NCBI GenBank assembly: GCA_026645575.1
Contig: JAPKMW010000003.1
Coordinates: forward strand, 1-64,000
Reading direction: 5' to 3'
Source: Caldilineaceae bacterium
GTDB taxonomy: Bacteria; Chloroflexota; Anaerolineae; Caldilineales; Caldilineaceae
Length of the DNA: 64,000 nt
The notes under the pieces were generated by a model that was not told where the DNA came from, searched no databases, and saw only the letters and a list, made by a program, of their open reading frames with translations. Positions 8,858 to 17,820 of this stretch are shown here, piece by piece. Numbering within the stretch: the first letter of the stretch is position 1; each line of letters opens with the position of its first letter. The translations under genes were made by a program, and so were the position numbers.

Positions 8858-9706
8858 TTAAATCGTTGAAAACCACTGTTGATCGACCGTGACCTGTTCG
8901 ATTTCAACCTTCTTGGTTTGCACACCTAGGTTAAGTTCTTTCAATTTGTTGATAAGTTGGTCGCCATCAATCAAATCGATAGCCGGTGCGCCATCACGGG
9001 TAGCCTCTTTAACAGCATCCTTGGTAAAATTGCCAGTGGTAATCAACAGACCCTTATCAGCCCGACCAACCATTGCCCCACGGAAATCACGTACCTGACT
9101 AGCAGTGACAGACCCACTATAACGCTTACACTGGAAAATGACATGGAAACTGAGCAATCCACCTAACCGCATTATGCCTTTACCATCCACACCACCATCA
9201 CCACTTTGCCCGGTCACTTCGACTTGGATAAAGCCTGATTCACGCAGTAAACGCTGAATCAGACGTTCAAAAGCATTCGGTTCCATCTTCAAAAGCACGC
9301 TCAACAATTCATCGTGCCACGATAATTCTGTTGTTGGCTCAGCCAGCTCTAATGGCTCTGCTGGTGCTTTTCGCTGTTTGAGTTCTTCTTGAACATACCG
9401 TTTGACGGCGTTGACATCAATATGATCTAACTGTCGTCCCTTGGCAGTGAGCGCCCATATTCCCCGAGCAGAGTTTTCTAAAATACCATACTTTTTGAGA
9501 TAGGTGCGCGACCAAGCTAACCGATATTCAACTTCGGTTTGTCCCCCACGTTCAGGGTCATGCAAGACTTCCAGTTGTTGGTTGGTGAGGCCAACGATTT
9601 CAGTAACTTTGTTATAGATCTCTTCAATGGTGCCAGAACCGCCTAATGCCTTGAGTGCCTGGAGGGTTGGATTCATAAGCTGATCATATGGAGGTACTTT
9701 TGCCAT
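8858..9706 (-). CDS. Mrr-type restriction endonuclease
   Basis: 282 residues, the usual size for Mrr. The N-terminal ~100 residues fit the Mrr winged-helix domain (YDQLMNPTLQALKALGGSGTIEEI). The C-terminal PD-(D/E)xK domain has Glu147, the metal aspartate in GDGGVDGKG (Asp174) and QCK at 192-194, the Mrr form of the catalytic motif. Such enzymes cut methylated foreign DNA. It sits between a decayed antitoxin and an AAA ATPase pair, consistent with a defence patch. No methyltransferase is nearby, which fits a type IV modification-dependent enzyme. Confidence 0.85.
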   Translation of the reverse strand: MAKVPPYDQLMNPTLQALKALGGSGTIEEIYNKVTEIVGLTNQQLEVLHDPERGGQTEVEYRLAWSRTYLKKYGILENSARGIWALTAKGRQLDHIDVNAVKRYVQEELKQRKAPAEPLELAEPTTELSWHDELLSVLLKMEPNAFERLIQRLLRESGFIQVEVTGQSGDGGVDGKGIMRLGGLLSFHVIFQCKRYSGSVTASQVRDFRGAMVGRADKGLLITTGNFTKDAVKEATRDGAPAIDLIDGDQLINKLKELNLGVQTKKVEIEQVTVDQQWFSTI

Positions 9707-9839
9707 AGCCTAACGCTGTTTTACTTTCTTTAATTTTTGGTGACGAATGCTTTTATTTTGATGCGTAGAGAACAACTTACAATTCTGGCGGCTTAAGTAT
9801 ACAGCTATCCTTGCTTTACTAAAAAGTTGCCCCAAGCCT

Positions 9840-10501
9840 TTACGACACTTCAACATACCCCAAACGTGCAATGACACTAACAAAGTCCCGTTCAAACTGT
9901 TGGAATGCACCGAGGCGACGCAACTCGGTCAGTGTCAATTCTTCCGCGATGACTTCTGTAAAGTGGGCAGGGTGGAGCCGGCGACGTTGGCGTTGCGTGT
10001 TCGTCAACAATTGATACACGGCTTGGTCGAATAGATGTTTGGCTCTGTCGGTTGGCAGTCGATCCGGTTGTTGAGGAAGATCGATCTCATGGGTTCGTTC
10101 ATCCGAGCCGGTGAGTGCGCGGGTAAAAGCTGTGGCGGATGCAAGCAACCATGCTTCAATGGCTTGCACCGGTATCGCCCAGACCAGCGTCGAAGTGGGC
10201 AAACCGGCGTTGGTTAACGCTTGTAAACCAGGAACAACTTTATACTGCTGAACCTGGCGTTGGTCAATCGCATCAGCATCGACGTGCATGACCATTATCT
10301 GATAGAGAAGTTGGGTTTGACGAACTACTGTTACCAGCGCTTCGGGAAATTTGGGCGTGTATCCCAGCGTTGCGTATCGATGCTGAGATCAAAGGCTTCA
10401 ACTGGTCTTAATTCGCCCAGAATTTTAGCAATAAAGATGGGCATAACTTTGCTATCGCGGTTGCCCTCCCCACAAAAGGCGATGCGTAACGGTCGGGTCA
10501 C
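9840..10501 (-). pseudogene. Frameshifted partner of the AAA ATPase (DUF4276/TOPRIM-like)
   Basis: A GTG at 10501 overlaps the ATPase stop in the classic GTGA junction. The first frame reads RPLRIAFCGEGNRDSKVMPIF and runs to a stop after NFPKRW. A second frame carries on with FPEALVTVVRQTQLLYQI, then MVMHVDADAID and a later AIPVQAIEAWLLA. The pieces look like one protein of ~220 residues; the span of 662 nt is 3x220+2, as a single-base shift would give. The glycine/glutamate start, the DAD motif and the 'IPVxxxEAWLLA' segment fit DUF4276-like partners of AAA/OLD-type ATPases. The shift lies near 10345-10385. It is either inactivated or a sequencing error. Confidence 0.65.
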
Positions 10502-11874
10502 GGGATGCCTCCCAGCGCACCATTCGTCCATAACACGCCCAATTCTTGTTCTTCTAACAAGCGATGTAACCGTTCTTTGGTGGCTTCATGGTTTGGGCTG
10601 GCAAAGAGCGGCCCCCCTATCGGCGGAACAACAGGTCGATAAATGGTATGCCGTTCCGGTGCTTTGCCATTCTGGGCAAAACGCTCGACTGCCTCCACCA
10701 AAATCAGGTCCTCCGGTTGCAATTGGTCAACTAAATGGGGTGAATGGGTATTCATTAAAATCTGGCGCAGCGGTTGCAGGTCGTCGAGCGGAACATCAGT
10801 CGCTTCGGGATTCGTCGCCATGCCTTTGAGCAAGGCGACAACCGTTTCCAAACGCCGGGGATGAACGCCATTTTCCGGTTCTTCCAGACAGATCACGCCA
10901 GCCTGGTTGGGATCATATTGCAACGCCAGCAACCCTAGTAGCCGTAATGTTCCATCAGAGAGGACACGGGAAGAAAAACGGCGGCCGTCTTGAGTCTGCA
11001 ATTCAACCAAATACTGATGTAGCTCTTTCAAGTGCTGGACATGCAATTCACGCGCTCCGGTAATGAATTGACGCACCCAGGCGGAGATTTCTGTTTGCAC
11101 GGAAGGATCGGCCTTGATAATGCGTTGCAAGGTGGCAGCGAGGTATTTGCCATTACTATCCAGTTGATCAGGACCATCAACCGCGTTTGCTTCCCGCATC
11201 GCTTCCGGTTCTAAATGGACAAAGCGCCACCGCTGTAATTCGTTACGAACAGCGCAAATATGGGGAAATTCACTGGCATCACGAATTACCGAGAGGATGG
11301 ATTGACGTGGGCTGCGACGCATTGTACGCGGCCGCCCCCTTTCGTTCACATCCCCATAGATACGCATTTCGCGATTCTCATCAAGCGAGAAGTAGGGAGC
11401 ATGACGCCGCGCATAGTGCAGATATGCGTCGCTGAACGCACTGTTGCCGGGCCACGGTAAAGGCTCATCACTCGATTTAACGAACAATTGTTCCCCAGCA
11501 AGTTGTATATGTACCCCATGATCTTGCTCCTCACGCTCGATTTCCACTTCATAGCGTAACCAGGTTTGTTTCAGCTTTACGTCCCCGACAAACTCATCGT
11601 GAAACTGATGATCCAGCAGGAGATCGACTGCCAACCGCAGGCGTTTTGCGTAAGTGCCATCCGATTGTTGTGTGAAAATTTCGTGGGGGACGCCACGGAT
11701 CGATTGCAAAATCTTGGGCAGATCGTGATCGGGTAACATCGAAAGCAGGCGTAGGGCATCAAAGAGGTTGCTTTTACCTACATTGTTGGGGCCAGCAAAG
11801 ACCTGGAATGGCCGTAGCGGCAAAATAACCTTTTGCAAGGTTTTAAAGCCGTCAATTTCAATTTGGGTGATCAT
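10498..11874 (-). CDS. AAA family ATPase (OLD/RloA-like, ABC-type head)
   Basis: 458 residues with an ABC/SMC-like ATPase split over the chain. Walker A is GPNNVGKS (28-35), an ABC-signature-like LSDGT is at 305-309, Walker B with catalytic acids is VICLEEPE (327-334), and the H-loop region is NTHSPHLVDQL. This is the AAA_21/AAA_15 type often paired with a small TOPRIM or DUF4276 gene in defence systems. Its partner overlaps the 3' end but is frameshifted. There is no nuclease domain in this chain itself. Target and trigger are unknown. Confidence 0.8.
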   Translation of the reverse strand: MITQIEIDGFKTLQKVILPLRPFQVFAGPNNVGKSNLFDALRLLSMLPDHDLPKILQSIRGVPHEIFTQQSDGTYAKRLRLAVDLLLDHQFHDEFVGDVKLKQTWLRYEVEIEREEQDHGVHIQLAGEQLFVKSSDEPLPWPGNSAFSDAYLHYARRHAPYFSLDENREMRIYGDVNERGRPRTMRRSPRQSILSVIRDASEFPHICAVRNELQRWRFVHLEPEAMREANAVDGPDQLDSNGKYLAATLQRIIKADPSVQTEISAWVRQFITGARELHVQHLKELHQYLVELQTQDGRRFSSRVLSDGTLRLLGLLALQYDPNQAGVICLEEPENGVHPRRLETVVALLKGMATNPEATDVPLDDLQPLRQILMNTHSPHLVDQLQPEDLILVEAVERFAQNGKAPERHTIYRPVVPPIGGPLFASPNHEATKERLHRLLEEQELGVLWTNGALGGIP

Positions 11875-11952
11875 AAGCTGTGCGTTCCTTGCCCAGTTAC
11901 GGTAGGTAAGCCGTCAATTCGTTGTACGAAGGATTATAGCACAGGCTGACAG

Positions 11953-12005
11953 GGGTTACGAGTTACGAAGGATCTGTTGCTCCGTAACTCGTAATTCGTA
12001 TCTCA
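11953..12005. repeat. Word-type palindrome (GAGTTACGAATTAC family)
   Basis: Short hairpin with left arm GGTTACGAGTTACG and right arm CGTAACTCGTAATTCG, in the same words as 6771-6848 and 8288-8354. It abuts the stop codon of the PH-domain gene at 12006. Confidence 0.7.
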
Positions 12006-12377
12006 TCACCGCAAGACATATTTCGCTAGAGTGCGTTGCACTTCGACGATGTTGGCCCCTTTGCGAAACTCTTTTTCAATGGGTGCGGCGCTGCCCGAAA
12101 GCCAAATCTTCAATTCGGCGTCGCGATCAAAGTGACCGGCGGTTTCGACGGCAAAGTGGGTGATCGACTTGTAGGGGATTGAATGGTATTCCACCTTGGA
12201 ACCCGTCAACCCCTGCTTATCAACCAGAATCAACCGTTTGTTGGTAAAGACATAGAGATCGCGCACCAGGCGAAAGGCATGGTCGATCTGCTCGCCGTCG
12301 GCCAAAACCGGGCGCAATTCATTTTCAACGTTCCGGCTATCCACCTCAGAGGCGTTGCCAAAAATACCGCTTAACAT
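12006..12377 (-). CDS. Bacterial PH-domain protein
   Basis: 123 residues, matching the whole length of bacterial PH-like proteins (bPH_1). The run of strands is typical: VLADGEQIDHAFRLVRDLYVFTNKRLILVD, then KVEYHSIPYKSITHFAVETAG, and a C-terminal helix that caps the barrel. Function of the family is poorly known; they are thought to assemble as rings. Stands alone between hairpins. Confidence 0.75.
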   Translation of the reverse strand: MLSGIFGNASEVDSRNVENELRPVLADGEQIDHAFRLVRDLYVFTNKRLILVDKQGLTGSKVEYHSIPYKSITHFAVETAGHFDRDAELKIWLSGSAAPIEKEFRKGANIVEVQRTLAKYVLR

Positions 12378-12521
12378 CTGTCAGACCCTTTCCACCAGCC
12401 TATCACTATACTATTCCCCGACTAAGTGAGGCGCTGATTACACCATACAACCACTGGTTTCCCCTACTGTTTACGCAACTTGGCCTGGAAGGTTGCAGCT
12501 TGTCGGGTGTATGGTAAGCAG

Positions 12522-12639
12522 CAGTTGAAACTGCCGGCTAACAGCGAGAAGCCGCCTCAGCGGCTAGTGCAACGCTGATCCAGCCGCCGGGCGCCCGCTG
12601 GGCGCGGCTTCTCGCTGTTAGCTGCGGGTTTTAACCCTG
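12522..12639. repeat. Large imperfect intergenic palindrome
   Basis: The left arm (12522-12555) contains GGCTAACAGCGAGAAGCCGC and the right arm (12604-12639) its complement GCGGCTTCTCGCTGTTAGC, then GGGTTTTAACCCTG. The loop is itself GC-rich and partly self-complementary. It occupies most of the 368-bp gap 12378-12745, in which I see no gene. The adjacent genes diverge, so it is not simply a terminator. Confidence 0.7.
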
Positions 12640-12745
12640 CTATTACCGGAATTCGGTTGCAGAGATGACAAACCCATGCTACACTTCTATCCACTTGTTT
12701 TACGCACTTGTTTTCGTGGACCTGAGCATTCCAAAGAGGTAGACT

Positions 12746-13897
12746 ATGGTTGCAACCCTTACGCCTCCCCCCACCATTCGCCCGGCAATCAAACCGCCGC
12801 CCCAAGCCAAAGCTGCGCCGGCCAAAGCGCAACGCGAAAAGCTGGCGGTCATTGACTGTGATATTCACGCGGCTATGCCCAATGACGCGACGCTCTTCAA
12901 GTATCTGCCGACCCGCTGGCAGCGTCATCATGAACTGTTCGGGATGCGCGGCCATATTGGCGGGGCCTATCCGCGCGCAGTGCCGAATGCGGCCCGACTC
13001 GATTCGTGGCCGCCCAATGGTTTGCCGGCCGGCGGTGATTTGCCCTTTATGCAAGAGCAATTGCTCGACGAGTGGGATTTGGAATATGGTATTTTGACCC
13101 CGCTTTATGGCGCTGGCGGGATGATCAACCTGGAATATGGCGCCGCCCTGGCGAGCGCCATTAATGATTGGCAGATTGCCGAGTGGGTGGAGCCGGAGCC
13201 GCGCCTGCGGGCGTCGATCCTGGTGGCCTATGAAGATGGTGAATTGGCCGCCCAAGAAATTGACCGCGTGGGCGACAACCCTGGCTTTGTCCAGGTGTTG
13301 ATGGTGGTGCGCACGCGGGAACCGCTGGGCCACCGCAAATATTGGAAGATGTACGAAGCGGCCTGTCGCCATGACCTGCCCATCGCGATTCACTTTGGCG
13401 GCTCCGGTGGCGGGCCGATCACCGGGACGGGCTGGCCGAGTCACTACATTGAAGACCACGGCGGGATGCCCCAGGCGTTCCAGCCCCAGGTCATCAGCCT
13501 GGTGACGGAAGGGATCTTTGAACTCTTCCCCACCCTCAAAATTGTGCTGATCGAAGGAGGCTTTGCCTGGATGCCGCCGCTCATGTGGCGTATGGATCAA
13601 ACCTGGAAACGGCTCAAGGAAGAGGCGCCACGCGTCAAACGGTTGCCCTCCGACTATGTGCGTGACCATTTCTGGATCACCACCCAGCCGATGGAAGAGC
13701 CACCCCAGCAACGCTACTTTGAGGAATTGTTGGCGCAGATGAACATGAATGACAAACTCATGTTCGCCACTGATTACCCCCACTGGGATTTTGATGCACC
13801 GGACCGGGCGCTGCCCGCAACGTTGCCGTTGGCCTTGCGTCGCGCCATTATGGCGGACAATGCCAGAACGCTTTATAAGCTAGAACGCCGTAAGTAA
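12746..13897 (+). CDS. Amidohydrolase 2 (ACMSD-like) metal-dependent hydrolase
   Basis: 383 residues. After a Pro/Ala-rich N-terminal ~35 residues comes the metal site VIDCDIHAAM, then the barrel histidine in PIAIHFGG, a histidine/aspartate end region FATDYPHWDFD, and the C-terminal NARTLYKL typical of the family. Members are decarboxylases or hydrolases of carboxylated rings. The RBS is GAGGTAGACT. The next gene begins 4 bp after its stop, so the two are co-transcribed; that neighbour is a glycosidase-like protein, hinting at processing of a glycosylated aromatic or sugar acid. That link is inference. Confidence 0.8.
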   Translation: MVATLTPPPTIRPAIKPPPQAKAAPAKAQREKLAVIDCDIHAAMPNDATLFKYLPTRWQRHHELFGMRGHIGGAYPRAVPNAARLDSWPPNGLPAGGDLPFMQEQLLDEWDLEYGILTPLYGAGGMINLEYGAALASAINDWQIAEWVEPEPRLRASILVAYEDGELAAQEIDRVGDNPGFVQVLMVVRTREPLGHRKYWKMYEAACRHDLPIAIHFGGSGGGPITGTGWPSHYIEDHGGMPQAFQPQVISLVTEGIFELFPTLKIVLIEGGFAWMPPLMWRMDQTWKRLKEEAPRVKRLPSDYVRDHFWITTQPMEEPPQQRYFEELLAQMNMNDKLMFATDYPHWDFDAPDRALPATLPLALRRAIMADNARTLYKLERRK

Positions 13898-13900
13898 ATA

Positions 13901-15166
13901 ATGCGCTTGAATGGGGACTTGACCGACGGTTTTTGCTGGGCAACGGGGATTGAAGACACCTTCATTCCCCAAGTTCGCCCAGGGATGCGGGCGCTCGATG
14001 AGTATGAACTGACGCAACATTACCGCTTCTGGCGCGAAGATTTGGATCGCGCCGCGGAGATGGGGGTGCAGGCGCTGCGCTGGGGCATTCCCTGGTATCG
14101 AGTGCAACCTACCGCCGATGGCTGGGATTGGCGCTGGGTAGACGAGGTGCTGGATTACATGGTCAATGTCAAGGGCATCACGCCGATCCTTGACCTGATG
14201 CACTATGGCACCCCCCTGTGGCTCGACAACAGTTTTATCAACAGTAACTATCCAGCTCTGGTGGCGAATTATGCGATGGCCGTGGCAGCCCGTTATAAAT
14301 CGTTGGTGCGCTACTATACGCCGCTCAACGAACCGGCGATCAACGCCGAATGGTGTGGGCAGTTGGGCCACTGGCCACCGTATCTGGCCGGCGACGATGG
14401 CTATGTGAAGGTGATGATGGCCGTCTGCAAGGGCATTGTCCTCACAGTGCAGGCGCTGAAGGCCGAGCAGCCGATGATGCAGACCGTGCATGTAGAAGCG
14501 CTGCGTAACTATTGGACGAATGATCCGGCGGTTGCCAAGCGTGTTGCCCTTTATAATGACCAGCAATATCTCAGCACCGATCTGACTACTGGACGCGTCA
14601 CGGATGATCATGCCTTCTTGCCCTATTTGTTGGCCCACGGCGTCACCGAGCATGAGTTGTGCTGGTTTCAGGATCACGCTGTGCAATTTGATTATTTGGG
14701 CGCCAACTTCTATCCCTGGTCACATGGGGAATTGGTCGCACGCAAGAGCGGTGCGCCCTATCGCCCCCGTCAACAGACCAGCGGCGCCACCATTGCCACC
14801 GTGTTGACCAAGGCGTATGAACGTTACCAAATCCCGATCATGGTGACAGAGACTTCGGCGAAGGGGAGCTTTGCGTTACGTGGGCGCTGGATGGATGAGT
14901 CGATTGCCGCTGTACAGCAGTTACGTCGCCAAGGCTTGCCCATTGTTGGTTATACCTGGTTTCCATTTTTCACCATGATCGACTGGTTCTACCGCCAGCA
15001 ACGGCGTCCGCTGGCCAATTATCTCATCCATCTTGGGTTGTATGATGGCGCATTTGATGAGGCTGGGGTACTACAACGCTATCGTACACCGCTAGTAGAG
15101 CGCTATCATAACCACATTCATGAGGAAAGGTCAACGGAAAAAAGTCATCCCAAGAAGATTTTGTGA
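13901..15166 (+). CDS. Glycoside hydrolase family 1-like protein
   Basis: 421 residues, slightly short for GH1 beta-glucosidases (~450). The acid/base motif is present as TPLNEP with Glu144. The nucleophile strand reads VTETSAKG with Glu317, in place of the usual (I/V)TENG. Other barrel signatures include the opening DGFCWATGIEDTF (usual form 'F.wG.A.s.yQ.EG'), LRWGIPWYRVQP and YLGANFYPW. It should hydrolyse beta-linked sugars if active, and both carboxylates are in place. It is co-transcribed with the amidohydrolase upstream. The C-terminus (STEKSHPKKIL) is not family-like and may be a tail. Confidence 0.75.
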   Translation: MRLNGDLTDGFCWATGIEDTFIPQVRPGMRALDEYELTQHYRFWREDLDRAAEMGVQALRWGIPWYRVQPTADGWDWRWVDEVLDYMVNVKGITPILDLMHYGTPLWLDNSFINSNYPALVANYAMAVAARYKSLVRYYTPLNEPAINAEWCGQLGHWPPYLAGDDGYVKVMMAVCKGIVLTVQALKAEQPMMQTVHVEALRNYWTNDPAVAKRVALYNDQQYLSTDLTTGRVTDDHAFLPYLLAHGVTEHELCWFQDHAVQFDYLGANFYPWSHGELVARKSGAPYRPRQQTSGATIATVLTKAYERYQIPIMVTETSAKGSFALRGRWMDESIAAVQQLRRQGLPIVGYTWFPFFTMIDWFYRQQRRPLANYLIHLGLYDGAFDEAGVLQRYRTPLVERYHNHIHEERSTEKSHPKKIL

Positions 15167-15224
15167 AAACTTAGAAATGCTGTAAAATACCAAGCAAATG
15201 ATAAAATCATCAGTATATTTACTT

Positions 15225-15260
15225 TTTTGCTTTGTAAATACGTGATTTTGCTTTGTACAT
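15225..15260. promoter_or_regulatory. Direct repeat upstream of the AbrB/PIN pair, likely operator
   Basis: TTTTGCTTTGTAAAT (15225-15239) and TTTTGCTTTGTACAT (15246-15260) are spaced exactly 21 bp, two helical turns, 35 bp before the antitoxin start. Toxin-antitoxin operons are usually autoregulated, and AbrB-type antitoxins bind such paired sites. The binding role is inferred. Confidence 0.55.
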
Positions 15261-15294
15261 GTAGCGTAGAAGACCGATAGCGCAAGGGGGAAAG

Positions 15295-15552
15295 ATGTTA
15301 CAAGCGGCTAAGGTTAAAGTCAGTAATCGTTATCAAATTGCATTACCGAGTGAGGCACGGCGCAAACTTAAGATTGAATCAGGGGATCGTCTGTTGATTG
15401 ATGTGCAAGATGGTGTGATCGTCCTCATTCCTGAACCCAAAGATTATGTAACCTATATGGCTGGTCTGCATAAAAACGTATGGACCGGCACTGATACCAC
15501 GCAGTATCTACAGCAAGAGCGGGAAACATGGCAAGCGTCGAACAACAACTAA
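15295..15552 (+). CDS. AbrB/MazE-type antitoxin
   Basis: 85 residues. The N-terminus (VKVSNRYQIALPSEARRKLKIESGDRLLIDV) is a clear SpoVT-AbrB swapped-hairpin DNA-binding domain. The C-terminal half (KDYVTYMAGLHKNVWTGTDTTQYLQQERETW) is the usual toxin-wrapping tail of VapB-type antitoxins. A GGGGG-rich RBS precedes the start. The gene overlaps the PIN toxin by 25 bp, so expression is coupled. Confidence 0.85.
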   Translation: MLQAAKVKVSNRYQIALPSEARRKLKIESGDRLLIDVQDGVIVLIPEPKDYVTYMAGLHKNVWTGTDTTQYLQQERETWQASNNN

Positions 15553-15977
15553 CAGGGCATCGTATCATTGGCCTGGATACGTCCGTTTTTATCTACCATT
15601 TTGAAGCGCATCCACGTTATCACTCGTTAACAGATACGATTCTGCGGGCTGTACAAGCAGGACAGGTACAGGGCGTTACTTCTATCGTTACCTTGATGGA
15701 GTTGACGGTACGCCCTTGGCAATTGGCGCAAGCCCAAATAGCTCGTCAGTATGAGATTTTGTTGAACAATTTTCCTAACCTCACGCTCTGCGATGTCAAT
15801 CGTGATGTGGCGCGTAAAGCAGCACAATTACGAGCAAGTGATAAATTGCGTCCTGCTGATGCCCTGCAAGTAGCAACGGCGCTTGTTGGCGGGGCGACCC
15901 TATTTGTGACAAATGATAAGCAGTTAAACCGACTGGCTTCGCAGTTGGCTGTTATGGTGTTGGATGAACTGATCTAG
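15528..15977 (+). CDS. PIN-domain (VapC-type) toxin
   Basis: 149 residues, full length. The four PIN acids are present: Asp17 (GLDTSVFIYHF), Glu59 (TLMELT), Asp111 (RPADALQVATA) and Asp130 (FVTNDKQLNRL). It should be a Mg-dependent ribonuclease neutralised by the AbrB-type protein encoded just upstream. Unlike the PIN gene at 55395, this copy is intact. RNA target unknown. Confidence 0.88.
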   Translation: MASVEQQLTGHRIIGLDTSVFIYHFEAHPRYHSLTDTILRAVQAGQVQGVTSIVTLMELTVRPWQLAQAQIARQYEILLNNFPNLTLCDVNRDVARKAAQLRASDKLRPADALQVATALVGGATLFVTNDKQLNRLASQLAVMVLDELI

Positions 15978-15994
15978 CAGGACGGGTGGGTATT

Positions 15995-16435
15995 ATGACT
16001 AAACATATTGTCGCAACGGTTGATGACATTCCCGCCGGCCAACACAAAGTGATCGAAGTGGCCGGACGGGAAATTGGCATCTTTAATCTGAATGGCGAAT
16101 ACTTTGCCATTCGCAATCGCTGTCCGCACCAAGGCGGCCCACTTTGTAGCGGCCGGATTACCGGCTTTATCATGGCCAACGAGCCAGGGCAATACAGTTA
16201 CACGCGCCGGGGCGAAATTGTGCGCTGCCCCTGGCATGGCTGGGAATTTGACATCAAGACCGGCCAATCCTGGTTCGACCCGGCCAAGACACGGGTGCGC
16301 AACTACAAAGTGACCGTCGAACAGCTTTCACCCGCTGCCCTCGAAGCGCCCGCTCCTGGTCTGGAACCGGGGCCGTATATGGCGGAGACTTACCCGGTAA
16401 CAGTCGAACAATCCTATGTGGTGATTGAGCTATAA
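15995..16435 (+). CDS. Rieske [2Fe-2S] ferredoxin-like protein
   Basis: About 146 residues. Cluster ligands are in CPHQGG and CPWHGWEFD, the non-membrane Rieske form; a GTG nine bases upstream (15986) is an alternative start. The distance between the two motifs is longer than usual because of an inserted MANEPGQYSYTRRGE segment. It probably feeds electrons to an oxygenase, or is the truncated N-terminal part of a ring-hydroxylating alpha subunit family; no catalytic iron domain follows. It starts 17 bp after the toxin stop, so it may ride on the same transcript. Confidence 0.8.
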   Translation: MTKHIVATVDDIPAGQHKVIEVAGREIGIFNLNGEYFAIRNRCPHQGGPLCSGRITGFIMANEPGQYSYTRRGEIVRCPWHGWEFDIKTGQSWFDPAKTRVRNYKVTVEQLSPAALEAPAPGLEPGPYMAETYPVTVEQSYVVIEL

Positions 16436-16470
16436 GCGAAGGTTTTTCGAAGAATTTATTGACGCTTTAT

Positions 16471-16500
16471 TTGACAAATGGACTAGATCGTATTTATACT
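16471..16500 (+). promoter_or_regulatory. Candidate sigma70-type promoter
   Basis: TTGACA at 16471-16476 and TATACT at 16495-16500, with an 18-bp spacer, upstream of the serine-hydrolase gene. The resulting leader of more than 200 nt contains no open frame I can support. Confidence 0.5.
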
Positions 16501-16723
16501 CCTGCCATCATCTAATATTTATTGTTTCCTCACGCTCGGTGCGGGCTAATGCCAGGCTTGCACCAACCGCATAAACGTAATGCAGAGCCGTGTTGAGCGG
16601 CTTATGCATCAACGCGTCTGTATCCCATGCAACCAATCAGCAATACAGTGCAGTGGCAACAGGCTAACCTGTTACCGCAAATGATCATGTTTGTTGGCTA
16701 CGATAGTGAGTTACAAGGAGAAA

Positions 16724-17770
16724 ATGATGACAACGCACGAGCAAATTGATGCCTATTTGCGCGACTATGTGGCAAGTGGGCAAAGTATCGGTTTGTCAGC
16801 GGCGGTTGTGCAGGAAGGGTCGATTGTTTTCAGCGCCGGGTATGGCCTGCAAAATCAACAGACAAAACAGCCGGTGACACCTCAGACGCTCTTTCACATT
16901 GCCTCAGTCGCCAAGACGATGACCAGTACGGCGATCATGCAACTACGTGAGCAGGGCAAACTTGACTTGGATGATCCACTAGTCAAACACCTGCCCTACT
17001 TCCAAGCGGACGATCCCCACAGTGACCAGATTACCATTCGCCAATGCCTTTCCCACACCAGCGGCATTGGGCACCCGGAAGATTATGGCTGGGATCGTCC
17101 TGAATTTGACGATGAAGCGCTGGAACGGCACGTGCGCGGCCTGGCAACGCACAAGTTAATTGAAATTGCGCCCAACAGCCTGTCATACAGCGATATTGCT
17201 TACAACGTGCTGGGCGATCTGATCGCCAAAGTCACCGGGATGAGTTATGAGCAATACATGAAAACCCACATCTTCGACCCCATCGGCATGACGACTACTA
17301 CGCTCATGGCTCCCCGTGCCGATCATCCCGAACTGGTGGCGACTGGCTATGAAAAGAAGGAAGATGGCGCCATCGTTCAATCGTTCTACCCCTACAACCG
17401 GATGCACGTCCCGTGTGGTTGCATTGCCAGCAGCGCGGCTGAGATGGCACAGTGGGCCATGGTGAATCTCAATCGCGGGGAATTGGCGGGAGTGCGCATT
17501 TTGCCGTCAACCAGTTATGACGAGATGTGGCGGATGCAATTCCGCGACCAAGATGAAGAGGTTTCCGACGATACCGCATTAGGCTGGTGGGTCAGCCGGC
17601 GTTATCGTGAACGGGTGATGCAGCACAATGGAGAAGATGATGGCTTTGTTAGCAACCTGCGGCTGTGGACCGAAAGCGGCATTGGCATTGTGGTCCTCTG
17701 CAATGCGCTTTGGGCCGAGCCGTGGAAAGTAACGGACGAGGTATATAAGCTTCTGATCGGTCTCAACTAA
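16724..17770 (+). CDS. Serine hydrolase, beta-lactamase (class C/esterase) family
   Basis: 348 residues. SVAK gives the nucleophile Ser61 and Lys64. The second motif reads YSD instead of the usual YSN (SLSYSDIAYNVLG). The third is probably HNG in MQHNGEDDGF. It has no signal peptide, so it is a cytoplasmic esterase or peptidase-like enzyme rather than a secreted beta-lactamase. ATG chosen because AAGGAG lies six bases upstream; an in-frame TTG at 16691 has no RBS. Confidence 0.82.
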   Translation: MMTTHEQIDAYLRDYVASGQSIGLSAAVVQEGSIVFSAGYGLQNQQTKQPVTPQTLFHIASVAKTMTSTAIMQLREQGKLDLDDPLVKHLPYFQADDPHSDQITIRQCLSHTSGIGHPEDYGWDRPEFDDEALERHVRGLATHKLIEIAPNSLSYSDIAYNVLGDLIAKVTGMSYEQYMKTHIFDPIGMTTTTLMAPRADHPELVATGYEKKEDGAIVQSFYPYNRMHVPCGCIASSAAEMAQWAMVNLNRGELAGVRILPSTSYDEMWRMQFRDQDEEVSDDTALGWWVSRRYRERVMQHNGEDDGFVSNLRLWTESGIGIVVLCNALWAEPWKVTDEVYKLLIGLN

Positions 17771-17772
17771 GC

Positions 17773-17808
17773 GTTATCACTGCGAATCAAGGGATTCGCA
17801 GTGATAAC
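17773..17808. mobile_element. TA-flanked palindrome, family TCACYGCGAATC (short copy)
   Basis: TA + TCACTGCGAATC ... GATTCGCAGTGA + TA, with almost no interior. It has the same ends as the larger element at 25469-25528. It sits between the serine-hydrolase stop and a 5'-truncated HxlR gene. Confidence 0.65.
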
Positions 17809-17820
17809 CTATGATAGCAT

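Noticed and set aside
10498..11874. Considered as a full OLD-type nuclease
   Set aside because: The chain lacks a TOPRIM domain of its own; any nuclease would be in the frameshifted partner.
12557..13783. Long open frame (408 codons) on the minus strand
   Set aside because: It is antisense to the amidohydrolase, shows no family motifs and has high His/Arg/Gly content from reversed codons.
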